This document shows, one piece after another, positions 32,684 to 40,983 of a stretch of DNA of 41,838 bases. This DNA comes from Nitrospira sp. Lineage in GTDB: Bacteria; Nitrospirota; Nitrospiria; Nitrospirales; Nitrospiraceae. The notes beneath the pieces are model-generated. The model had not been told where the DNA came from. It did not search any database and saw only the letters and a list, made by a program, of their open reading frames with translations. Position numbers and translations under genes: made by a program. Within the stretch, counting starts at the first letter, position 1; each line of letters starts with the position of its first letter. The DNA lies in the NCBI GenBank assembly GCA_020697375.1, contig JAJFBJ010000034.1, positions 1-41,838 of the forward strand, in the 5' to 3' direction.

Positions 32684-32893
32684 TCACTCCGAACTGCCCA
32701 GCATGTCATCGACCAGGGGCCGGTTGATGTCGGTGCACCCGATACAAATGCTATCGAATAGCGATTCGTGATCAGACACGAAGTTACGATCATCGACCAG
32801 TTTTTCGACGAAGACCTGTTCGTAGCAGGTATCGCACAACATCATCAGCCCGCGCGATACGGACACTGTTTTCCGGCCTGTACTTGACGGCAT
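32684..32893 (-). CDS. Small CxxC...CxxC protein
   Basis: A 69-residue protein: MPSSTGRKTVSVSRGLMMLCDTC, then YEQVFVEKLVDDRNFVSDH, then SICIGCTDINRPLVDDM. The CDTC and CIGC pairs, about 33 residues apart, suggest one zinc ribbon. Ribosome site GGGAG is 7 bases before the ATG. The family is unknown; a neighbour at 32937 also has a cysteine pair. Confidence 0.6.
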   Translation of the reverse strand: MPSSTGRKTVSVSRGLMMLCDTCYEQVFVEKLVDDRNFVSDHESLFDSICIGCTDINRPLVDDMLGSSE

Positions 32894-32936
32894 CACATAC
32901 TCCCTTCTTTATCGTCATCCGATGTAAGCGATCGCT

Positions 32937-33131
32937 TTACACCGACCCCCTTTGCCTGGCAATCCAAAAGTCTTCGGTTTCCAAGTCGATTCCGCAGTCC
33001 GGACATTCGAATGGAGTGTCCGGAGAAGGAACCGTCAATTCATTCCTCAACACACGTCCCTGACAAACGTGGTAAAAACGGCCGCGCGCGTCTTCAGTAT
33101 CCAACGGATCATGTTCATACACCAGCACCAT
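32937..33131 (-). CDS. Small protein with CPDC motif
   Basis: A 64-residue protein: MVLVYEHDPLDTEDARGRFYHV, a single cysteine in VCQG, and FECPDCGIDLETEDFW. The CPDC knuckle and the other cysteine may form a single zinc site. A GGGTGGGGG ribosome site is present. Function unknown. Confidence 0.6.
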   Translation of the reverse strand: MVLVYEHDPLDTEDARGRFYHVCQGRVLRNELTVPSPDTPFECPDCGIDLETEDFWIARQRGSV

Positions 33132-33314
33132 ATATCCCCCACCCTCTCTATTTCTAGATTTCCCGGTTGCCGCCCGCTTATGTTCTGAAAGCCGGTGTTA
33201 TTGGAAGCCCGAGCGGCGTAACGATGTCGCAACTGACTAGCGTGCTGCTTAAAAGTCTGTCGTCGCCTTCACACACAGAGAAGGCGGCGAATCCGAGACA
33301 ACTGTAAAGAACCT
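33132..33314. other. Gene-free stretch before repeat I
   Basis: A 180-base stretch without a supported gene. Nothing recognisable. Confidence 0.5.
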
Positions 33315-33439
33315 GCAGGATGCTCAAACAGGTCGTCCAGCAAGGCCGCAGCGAGCGAAGAGACAAATCGTACTCTGCGCCGTACGGTGAGTCTCTGAGC
33401 GATGCGAGAACGACGCTGGCGACCTGTTTCAGCATCCTG
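33315..33439. repeat. Dispersed palindromic element, copy I (typical form)
   Basis: A 125-base copy from GCAGGATGCTCAAACAGGTCG to GACCTGTTTCAGCATCCTG. The ends here read AAACAGGTC/GACCTGTTT, a compensated change that keeps the stem. It lies one base from the stop codon of the ABC exporter. Confidence 0.9.
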
Positions 33440-33440
33440 G

Positions 33441-35165
33441 CTAGATTTTGAACTGGGCCTCATATAGCCCGGCATAGACGCCGCTTCGCTTCATCAGTGC
33501 CTCGTGGTCCCCCTCTTCAACAATCGTCCCCTGCTCCATCACGATGATCCGATCGACATCGTGCAGTGTCGTCAGACGGTGCGCGATGATAAACGTCGTC
33601 CTTCCTTTGGTCAGATCGTTCAGCGCCTCGCGAATCTTGACCTCGGTTTCCGTATCGATATTCGAAGTCGCTTCATCGAAGATCACGATAGGCGGATCCT
33701 TCAGCAGCACCCGCGCGATTGAGACCCGTTGTTTCTGGCCCACCGACAACTTCACGCCTCGTTCGCCGATCCAACTATCGTATCCTTCCGGCAGGCGCAT
33801 GATAAAGTCATGGGCGCGCGCCGCGCGTGATGCCGCCTCCACCCGCTCATGCCCCGCTGTCAGGTCGCTATACAGGATATTTTGCCGTACCGTGCCGTTG
33901 AACAAAAATGGCTCCTGCTGCACCAGGCCGATCTGACTTCTCAGGAACGCCACCGGCAGATCTCGCACGTCGTGCCCGTCCAGCAATAGCGCTCCGCTGC
34001 GCGCATCGTAAAACCGCATCAATAATTTGAGGAGCGACGTTTTTCCCGCTCCACTAGGCCCCACCAGCGCGATGCGTTCGCCAGGCTTCACCGTAAGGTT
34101 GATATCGGACAATACGATACCGTCCTGACGATACCCAAACACCACGTTCCGATATTCCACGGCGCCCTGCAGACGTTCGACGGGCCGGACCGCGCCGCGC
34201 CGTTCTTCCACTTCCGGTTTGATGTCGAGAATTTCAAAAACCCGCTCGCTGGCAGCAAGAGCATGTTGCAACATGTGATTGAGCGAATGGATCTCGTTGA
34301 TCGGAGTATAAAACAGCCCCAGATAGGAGAGGAACATCACCAGTTGACCGAGCGTCAATTGGCCCGCCAGCACTTCTTTCGCCCCGTACCAGAGAATCAG
34401 CACCGTGCCGGTGCTGCCCACGAACACCATGCCAGGCCAATACCAGGACCACAGATACATGGCGCGCAGGCTGCTTTTGCTATAGGCCTGACTCAGCTTT
34501 TCGAACCGTTTCTCTTCGTGCTCATGCTGATTGAAACCGATGGTTTCTTTGATGCCGGACAAGGCATCTTGCAGGTAGGCATTGAGGTCGGCCACGCTCT
34601 TGCGCATGTCATAGTAATATCCGTGCACTCGCCTGGTAAACCATGCCGCGCACACAATCAGAACGGGAATCGGCACCAGCGACAGAAGCGCCAGCTTCCA
34701 GTTCAAAAAAAACAGCATGATCGTGATGCCGATCAAGGTCAGCGAAGCGGTCAGTAAGCCCTCCAGCCCATCCACGAAAATCCGTTCGACGTGCTCGGTA
34801 TCGCTGGTCACGCGCGTCATGATTTCGCCGGTCGAACGATTTTCGAAATAACTCAGCGACAGGCGTTGCAACGCCCCGAATACCTGCATGCGCAACGAAT
34901 GAACGGCCTTTTGTTCAAGCGTATTGTTGAACCGAACCCGCATCGAACTGGCCAGGTTCCTCAGCACATAGGACCCAAGTAGCGCCCCTATTACCCAGGA
35001 GAGCAATTCGGGACGCTGAGACTGAATTACGTCGTCGATCACGACCTTGATGAGGTAGGGCGGGACGAGTTCCAGCGCCGTGGCGATCCCCGCGCAGACG
35101 AAGGTCACCAACGCCAGCATCCGAAACGGTTTGAGGTAAGACAGAACGCGAAGAAGCGACTTCAC
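33441..35165 (-). CDS. MsbA-like ABC exporter (TMD-NBD fusion)
   Basis: A 574-residue half-transporter: six membrane helices in the first 320 residues (LALVTFVCAGIATALELV; IMLFFLNWKLALLSLVPIPVLIVCA and others), then an ATPase domain with Walker A GPSGAGKTS near residue 372, the signature LSVGQKQR, Walker B IVIFDEATS near 493, and the D-loop NIDTET. It belongs to the lipid/multidrug exporter group (MsbA/BmrA) and should act as a homodimer in the inner membrane; the substrate is not shown by sequence. The deformylase gene lies 24 bases upstream, same strand. Confidence 0.92.
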   Translation of the reverse strand: MKSLLRVLSYLKPFRMLALVTFVCAGIATALELVPPYLIKVVIDDVIQSQRPELLSWVIGALLGSYVLRNLASSMRVRFNNTLEQKAVHSLRMQVFGALQRLSLSYFENRSTGEIMTRVTSDTEHVERIFVDGLEGLLTASLTLIGITIMLFFLNWKLALLSLVPIPVLIVCAAWFTRRVHGYYYDMRKSVADLNAYLQDALSGIKETIGFNQHEHEEKRFEKLSQAYSKSSLRAMYLWSWYWPGMVFVGSTGTVLILWYGAKEVLAGQLTLGQLVMFLSYLGLFYTPINEIHSLNHMLQHALAASERVFEILDIKPEVEERRGAVRPVERLQGAVEYRNVVFGYRQDGIVLSDINLTVKPGERIALVGPSGAGKTSLLKLLMRFYDARSGALLLDGHDVRDLPVAFLRSQIGLVQQEPFLFNGTVRQNILYSDLTAGHERVEAASRAARAHDFIMRLPEGYDSWIGERGVKLSVGQKQRVSIARVLLKDPPIVIFDEATSNIDTETEVKIREALNDLTKGRTTFIIAHRLTTLHDVDRIIVMEQGTIVEEGDHEALMKRSGVYAGLYEAQFKI

Positions 35166-35189
35166 GACGGCTCGGCGATTCGGAACGGA

Positions 35190-35720
35190 TCAGATGGCAT
35201 TGGCCGGCTCTTTCTGCCAGTACTGCTGAAACTCCTCCATTTGCGTCAGCGTGGAAAAGTCCGCCATGCGATCGAGGAATACTTTGCCGATGAGATGATC
35301 CAGTTCATGTTGGATGCAGACGGCATACAATCCGGAAGCTTCAAAATCCAGCGGTTTTGCATCACGATCCAGCCCCGTGACCCGTACGGTCGAAGGCCTG
35401 GTCACCTTGCCGCGCAGGCCATCGACGCTCAAACAACCTTCCCAGCCCTCAACCTGCTCCGGTCCGTAAAACAGGATGGTCGGATTGATGAGGATGGTTT
35501 GCGGAAACCCTCCTTCGCCGGGACAATCCATCACCACGAGTTGTTGCGAGTTCCCCACCTGGGGCGCAGCCAGCCCGATTCCCGGTTCGTCGTACATGGT
35601 TTCGAGCATGTCATCGATGAGCTGTTGGAACGCCGGCTTCCCGATGTCGTTCGGGCTTACAGACAAGGCCTTTTGCCGCAGAATAGGATTTCCTAGTTTG
35701 CTGATCTTCAGTATCGCCAT
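35190..35720 (-). CDS. def: Peptide deformylase
   Basis: A 176-residue metallohydrolase that removes the formyl group from new peptides. All three motifs are visible: motif 1 GIGLAAPQVG (residues 47-56), motif 2 EGCLSV with metal-binding C96, motif 3 QHELDH with H138, E139 and H142. Length is typical. Start at 35720 (MAILKISKLGNPILR) follows AAGGGTG. It is probably co-transcribed with the ABC exporter downstream. Confidence 0.96.
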   Translation of the reverse strand: MAILKISKLGNPILRQKALSVSPNDIGKPAFQQLIDDMLETMYDEPGIGLAAPQVGNSQQLVVMDCPGEGGFPQTILINPTILFYGPEQVEGWEGCLSVDGLRGKVTRPSTVRVTGLDRDAKPLDFEASGLYAVCIQHELDHLIGKVFLDRMADFSTLTQMEEFQQYWQKEPANAI

Positions 35721-35850
35721 GACGCACCCTTATATGTTTGCCTGCCCGATCGTCTCCGGCAGCACAATGGCTCTTCAGTGATCGACCTGGTCAATTACCT
35801 ACCATGGCCCTTGGAACAACCGCAACCGACCCGCGGGCGGACAGCAGGGA

Positions 35851-36645
35851 CTAGGACGCTCGCTTTCGTCCCTTGGGTTCCGGCAGCTCGAATGTGTCTT
35901 TGGATGCATTCCACCATTCGATCCATTCTTGAGCCCAAGTCTGCCGGTCTTGCTTATTGGAGGCATCCCAATCGTGGAATTCCGTCTCATGCCGCGTCAA
36001 CATCCAAAGTGACTGTACGGCGGACATGGCGACATACCGTTCTTCATCGCCGACCATATCGATGAGCGGCTGGATAACGTCTTTATGGCGGACATAGCGG
36101 GCTTCGAACGCGGCCGACTTGCGAATGGCCGAATTGGGATCTTTAGCCATTACGTCGATGGCCGGCGGGGCTTGAAGCGGGTCGAGTCGCACGGCGACGC
36201 GGAGCGCATGTTCCCGAATACGTGGAAGCTCGCCGCTCTGCTTGGCGGTTTCAAGCAACGCCGGCACCGCCGCCGGGGACTTGATCATCGAGATGGTTTC
36301 AATGGCATTGTACCGGATCCGAGGACCGGGCATCACCAAGGCTTTGGTCACGACCGGCAGAACCGACTCGCCCAGGTGAACGAACTCGCCCATCGCCCAA
36401 AACTCCTGCTTTCCCTCCAGGAGCGGCAAAAGCGCTTCCGCCCGCTGCAATTCTTCCGGAGTCAGCGCCTTCGTATTCGGCGCCACCGACACGTCAGGCA
36501 CGGGCTCCGCTTTGGGAGGCGCCTCATAGGGCATCTGCACCGGCCAAACCGTCGCAGCCGCCCACAAATCACCCCAGAACGCACCTACCGATCCAGACAG
36601 GAAGAGAACACCCGATAACAATAGCCGAAGCCGCCTTGCCGCCAT
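35851..36645 (-). CDS. Exported HEAT-repeat protein
   Basis: A 264-residue protein with signal peptide (LLLSGVLFLSGSVGAF) and a series of HEAT-like helical repeats (SVLPVVTKALVMPGPRIRYNAIETISMI; AVPALLETAKQSGE; IQPLIDMVGDEERYVAMSAVQSLWML). It may scaffold other proteins in the periplasm. Start at ATG 36645, behind GAGGTAGGTG, rather than the adjacent GTG at 36648. It is the last gene of the czc transcription unit (31 bases after czcA), and a link with metal efflux is only contextual. Confidence 0.75.
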   Translation of the reverse strand: MAARRLRLLLSGVLFLSGSVGAFWGDLWAAATVWPVQMPYEAPPKAEPVPDVSVAPNTKALTPEELQRAEALLPLLEGKQEFWAMGEFVHLGESVLPVVTKALVMPGPRIRYNAIETISMIKSPAAVPALLETAKQSGELPRIREHALRVAVRLDPLQAPPAIDVMAKDPNSAIRKSAAFEARYVRHKDVIQPLIDMVGDEERYVAMSAVQSLWMLTRHETEFHDWDASNKQDRQTWAQEWIEWWNASKDTFELPEPKGRKRAS

Positions 36646-36675
36646 CACATCACCTACCTCTCGAAAACATGGTCT

Positions 36676-39600
36676 TCATTGCGTGACTACATGGTCCCGC
36701 TCTTCTTCCAGCACAGGCTCGGTCCTCGTGCGCCGGTGAACGACTTCATAGAGCACCGGAAGCACGACGAGGATAAGCACCGCAGCGGTCAGCATCCCGC
36801 CCACTACCACCCGGGCAAGCGGTTTCTGAGCTTGCGATCCGATTCCGGTGGCTAAGGCTGCGGGCAGTAATCCGATGGCGGCGGCCAGGGTCGCCATGAG
36901 AATGGGGCGCATCTGGACATCCGCGCCTTTCAGGATCGCCTCCCGCAATTCGATGCCGCCCCGGCGGAAATCCTCTATACGAGAGATTAACAGGACTCCC
37001 CCGAGAATCGCTACTCCCAAGGTCGAAATGACCCCCACCGCCGCAGAGATGCTGAAATGCGTGCCTGTGAACAGCAGGGAAAAAATGCCTCCGATGAGCG
37101 CAAACGGCACGGTGGCCAGGACGAGCAGGGCATTCTTCAGTGAATTGAAGATCGTATAGAGCAGGAAAAGAATCATCACGAGGCTCACCGGCACGATCAT
37201 CGTGAGCCGTTTCTGTTCTTCCGTCAGTTGATCATACTGGCCGGCCCATTCGAGTCGATACCGTTCCGGAAGCGTGACGGCCTTTGCCATTTTCGCCTGC
37301 GCCTCTTTTACCGTGCTTTCGAGATCGCGATCGCGGACACTGAACTTGATGGGGATGTACCGTTCGTTATTCTCCCGATAGATGATGAATGCGCCGGTCT
37401 GGGTCTTGATCGTCGCCACCTGTTTCAACGGAACCCGCGCGCCGTCCGGCGTGTTGACGAGGATATTGCCGATGGCTTCGGCATCCCGCCGGAACTCCGG
37501 CAAGAAGCGGACGACCAAGTCGAACAGGCGCTCTCCTTCGAACACCTGGGTGACCGCCTGGCCGCCCACCGCGGCTTGAACCACCGCGTTGACGTCCGAC
37601 ACCCGCAGTCCGTAGCGGGCACTGGCTTCCCGGTCCACCTGAATCAAAAGGTTTGGTTGCCCCACCAGCCGGAAGATCCCCAAATCCTTGACCCCCCGCA
37701 CGCCTTTCATGACCGATTCGATTTCCCCCGCCTTCGCCTCCATCGTTTTCAAATCAGAGCCGAATAATTTGATCGAGTTCTCGCCCTTCACACCCGACAT
37801 GGCTTCTTCGACATTGTCCTGGATCACCTGGGAAAAGTTGAAGATGACGCCGGGGATGGTCTTGAGGCGCGCTTCGATTTCTTCCACCAGCTGATCCTTG
37901 TTCAACCCGGACCGCCAATTTTTGTGCGGCTTGAGCTTCGCGAGAAACTCGGCGTTGAAAAAGCTGGTCGGGTCGGTCCCGTCGTCGGGTCTGCCCAGTT
38001 GAGAAACGATCGTGATGACTTCAGGCGAGCGCCGGAACATCTGCCGGATTTCTCCGGTCAATCGTGCGGCCTCGTCAAAGGAAATGTCGACCGGCATCGT
38101 GGCGCGTACCCATAGGTTGCCTTCTTCCAGAGCCGGCATGAATTCTCCACCGACGAACTGCATGGCGCCGAAGGCCAGGACCATGAGAAGCAACGATGCG
38201 CCGATCACCTTGATGTTGTTGTTCAAGGCCCATCGCAAGACCGGGAGATATATCCGCCGGATCATGCCGACGAACTTCGTATCCTCTTCCTTCATCACAC
38301 CGGTCAGCAGGAGCGAGCAGAGGACCGGCGCGAGCGTGAATGCCATCAACAGAGCGCCGAGCAGCGCAAATCCATAGGTAATGGACATGGGCGCGAAAAT
38401 CTTACCCGGCACGCCGGTCATCGTGAACAGCGGAATGAACGCGACCACGATGATAGCCGTGGAAAAGAAAATCGGCCGTCCCACCTGGCGGGCGGCGCGC
38501 AGGATCTGCTGCGGCACCGTGAGACCCAAACGGCGATCGTGCGCGAGGTGGAAGAAAATGCTTTCCACCATCACCAGCGTCGCATCCACGATGATGCCGA
38601 AATCGATGGCGCCGAGAGAAATCAGGTTGGCAGACTGTCCGATCAACACCATCATTGTGAACGTAAACAGCAGGGACATCGGAATCGTCAGCGCGACGAT
38701 GATCGAGGCTCGGAAATGGCCGAGAAACACGAACAGGATGATGAACACGAGCACCATGCCGCTGATCAGAATATCGGTGACTGTTTCCACCGTGGTATGA
38801 ATTAAGGCTGTCCGATCGTAAAAGGTCTTGATTTTCACCCCTTCCGGCAGCTTCCACTTGTTCAACTCGTCGACCTTTTCCCGCACCCGCTCAAGCACGG
38901 AGAGCGCCTTATAACCGCGCTGCAACAAAATCACCCCTTCAACCACATCGTCCCTGTCGTCGATCCCGACCTTGCCAAGCCGCACCCGGTGGCCCACGGA
39001 CACCGTCCCCAATGTCTTGACGAAAATGGGGGTGCCTTCCTTCTCCGCCACCATGACATTCTCGATATCCTCCAGCCCGTTGATGAGTCCAAGCCCCCGG
39101 ATGTTGTAGTTCTGCGCGCCGAGGGTCAGGTAGTTACCGCCGACGTTGGCATTGCTGTTCGTCAAGGCTTCCATGACCTGCGCGAGACTGACTTCGTAAC
39201 TGATCAGTTTCCCGGGATCGACATCGACGTGATACTCCCTGGTCGTTCCCCCGAAGGCCGTCACATCGATGATTCCGGGTACCCGTCTGAACTCCCGCCG
39301 CACCTGCCAGTCTTGAATCGTTTTGAGATCGGTCAGGCTGGTCTTCCCGTCTCCCTCCAGCTGATACCGATAAATTTCCGCGATTGCCCACCAGGGCGAC
39401 AGGGCCGGTTGCACATTTTGAGGGAGGCTGATCGTCGACAGGCGGTTGATGACTTCCTGCCGGTCGAAGAAATACTCAGTTCCGAAATCGAAGTAAATTT
39501 TGATGTCGCTCAACCCGAAAATCGACAGGGACCGGATGTCGGTGAGACCAGGAGCGCCGTTCAAGGCCACTTCGATGGGAATCGTGATCTGCCGCTCGAT

Positions 39601-39780
39601 CTCTTCGGCCGACCAGCCGGGAAACTGCGTGATCACCTCGACCATGGGAGGTGAGGGGTCCGGATAGGCCACGATGTCGAGCTGTTGGAAGGCGTAGAGT
39701 CCCCCGAACAGAAGACTGACTCCGAGGGCACAGACGAGGAAACGCTGTACGAGGGAGAGTTCGACGATTCGAACGATCAT
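36676..39780 (-). CDS. czcA: Heavy-metal efflux RND pump (CzcA type)
   Basis: A 1034-residue RND protein of the heavy-metal efflux group, with 12 membrane helices and two large periplasmic loops. In the fourth helix the sequence GAIDFGIIVDATLVMVE carries D393, D399 and E406, the proton-relay pattern DFG...VD...E of CzcA-type divalent cation pumps (zinc, cobalt, cadmium, nickel); CusA-type copper/silver pumps lack the first aspartate. So a divalent cation pump is more likely than a copper pump. Signals such as AEEIERQITIPIEVALNG support the family. Together with the two genes upstream it forms a tripartite export complex spanning both membranes. Confidence 0.93.
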   Translation of the reverse strand: MIVRIVELSLVQRFLVCALGVSLLFGGLYAFQQLDIVAYPDPSPPMVEVITQFPGWSAEEIERQITIPIEVALNGAPGLTDIRSLSIFGLSDIKIYFDFGTEYFFDRQEVINRLSTISLPQNVQPALSPWWAIAEIYRYQLEGDGKTSLTDLKTIQDWQVRREFRRVPGIIDVTAFGGTTREYHVDVDPGKLISYEVSLAQVMEALTNSNANVGGNYLTLGAQNYNIRGLGLINGLEDIENVMVAEKEGTPIFVKTLGTVSVGHRVRLGKVGIDDRDDVVEGVILLQRGYKALSVLERVREKVDELNKWKLPEGVKIKTFYDRTALIHTTVETVTDILISGMVLVFIILFVFLGHFRASIIVALTIPMSLLFTFTMMVLIGQSANLISLGAIDFGIIVDATLVMVESIFFHLAHDRRLGLTVPQQILRAARQVGRPIFFSTAIIVVAFIPLFTMTGVPGKIFAPMSITYGFALLGALLMAFTLAPVLCSLLLTGVMKEEDTKFVGMIRRIYLPVLRWALNNNIKVIGASLLLMVLAFGAMQFVGGEFMPALEEGNLWVRATMPVDISFDEAARLTGEIRQMFRRSPEVITIVSQLGRPDDGTDPTSFFNAEFLAKLKPHKNWRSGLNKDQLVEEIEARLKTIPGVIFNFSQVIQDNVEEAMSGVKGENSIKLFGSDLKTMEAKAGEIESVMKGVRGVKDLGIFRLVGQPNLLIQVDREASARYGLRVSDVNAVVQAAVGGQAVTQVFEGERLFDLVVRFLPEFRRDAEAIGNILVNTPDGARVPLKQVATIKTQTGAFIIYRENNERYIPIKFSVRDRDLESTVKEAQAKMAKAVTLPERYRLEWAGQYDQLTEEQKRLTMIVPVSLVMILFLLYTIFNSLKNALLVLATVPFALIGGIFSLLFTGTHFSISAAVGVISTLGVAILGGVLLISRIEDFRRGGIELREAILKGADVQMRPILMATLAAAIGLLPAALATGIGSQAQKPLARVVVGGMLTAAVLILVVLPVLYEVVHRRTRTEPVLEEERDHVVTQ

Positions 39781-39837
39781 CGTGCAGATGACCTATGCCG
39801 GTTGTGAAAACAGGCGTTTACCGGCCGGGGCATGTTC

Positions 39838-40983
39838 TCATCCTTTCACCTCTTGCCCCTTGATGAGAACCACCCCCTTGGTCACGATTCGCTGACCGGC
39901 TGTCAAACCCTCGAGAATGCGGACCTGATCGCTCGAAACGTTGGAGACCCTTACCTCGCGCCTCGCATAGTGACTGGCGGCTTCCACCACGTACACGAAA
40001 TGTTTTCCGTCGATTTCGACGACCGCTTCCTTGGGAATCGTCAAGAACGGCTTCGTGTCACCGATATCCAGTTTGAGTCGCGCGAACATTTCCGGTTTCA
40101 AATGCTGTTCCCGATTGTCCACCCAGGCCCGGACCTTGATCGTGCGGGTGCTCGGATCGACGACATCCCCGATCGATGCCACCACGGATGCAAAATCCGT
40201 CTGCGGATAGGCCTCCACATTGATGCGTCCCACCTGACTGACCTTGACCAGCGCCAAATCCCGCTCATAGACATCGGCCACCACCTGTAATCGGTCCAAA
40301 TCGGCCACTGTGAACAATAGCTGGCCGGCGTCGTTTCCGACGGATTGTCCCGGCGTCACAGTCCGCTCGACCACCGTGCCGGTCAAGGGACTCTTCATCT
40401 CGAATCGCGAAGTGATGCGCTGTTGCGCCAAGGGCTTCTCTAATTCGGTCGCAGCGATCCGTAGAGAAAGCAATCGTTCCTTCGCCCTCCGGAATTCAGC
40501 GCGCGCCTTGATTAAATCGTTTTCGGCCAGTTTGAGATCTTTCAGGGCCAACGCTTTGGTGGCATACAACTCCTTGGCAAGCTCCTGCGCCCGCGTGGAA
40601 TATTCGAGCTCCGACGCTTCCTTCACGAATTCCGAATAGGCCGCCGTAATATCAGGACTATCGATGACGAGGAGCGTTGAGCCCGCCTCCACCCGGTCGC
40701 CCAGGCGCGCCCGCACTTCCACCACGCGCCCTTGGAGGGGAGAAGAGATCTTCGAGTACCGGTCTTCGCCATAGGCGATCTTGCCGACGAGCACCAATTC
40801 AGGCTGCACCGGCTTGAAATCCACCACCGATGTTTCAACTTGGGCAGCGGCTTGAGCTCCCGACTCGGACAGGACGTTTGTGGAGGAGGTCGCGGCCGGT
40901 GAGGAGTTCGGCTCCTGCGTTTGACTGCAGGCCGGAAGCGCCAGGATTCCGACAAGCAGTACGAGGAATATGGCTGGCTTCAT
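39838..40983 (-). CDS. czcB: RND periplasmic adaptor lipoprotein (CzcB/CusB type)
   Basis: A 381-residue adaptor with a lipoprotein signal (FLVLLVGILALPAC, cysteine at about residue 19). The barrel-sandwich and hairpin are visible: VGKIAYGEDRYSKISSPLQGRVVEVRARLGDRVEAGSTLLVIDSPD, long helical hairpin EASELEYSTRAQELAKELYATKALALKDLKLAENDLIKARAEF, and ITSRFEMKSPLTGTVVERTVTPGQSV. It links CzcA with the outer-membrane channel. Its start overlaps the stop of the TolC-like gene by four bases (ATGA). Confidence 0.92.
   Translation of the reverse strand: MKPAIFLVLLVGILALPACSQTQEPNSSPAATSSTNVLSESGAQAAAQVETSVVDFKPVQPELVLVGKIAYGEDRYSKISSPLQGRVVEVRARLGDRVEAGSTLLVIDSPDITAAYSEFVKEASELEYSTRAQELAKELYATKALALKDLKLAENDLIKARAEFRRAKERLLSLRIAATELEKPLAQQRITSRFEMKSPLTGTVVERTVTPGQSVGNDAGQLLFTVADLDRLQVVADVYERDLALVKVSQVGRINVEAYPQTDFASVVASIGDVVDPSTRTIKVRAWVDNREQHLKPEMFARLKLDIGDTKPFLTIPKEAVVEIDGKHFVYVVEAASHYARREVRVSNVSSDQVRILEGLTAGQRIVTKGVVLIKGQEVKG

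Noticed and set aside
32427..32771. A 114-codon plus-strand frame in the gene-free stretch
   Set aside because: Serine- and arginine-rich text without any domain, poor ribosome site, partly antisense to a better small gene.
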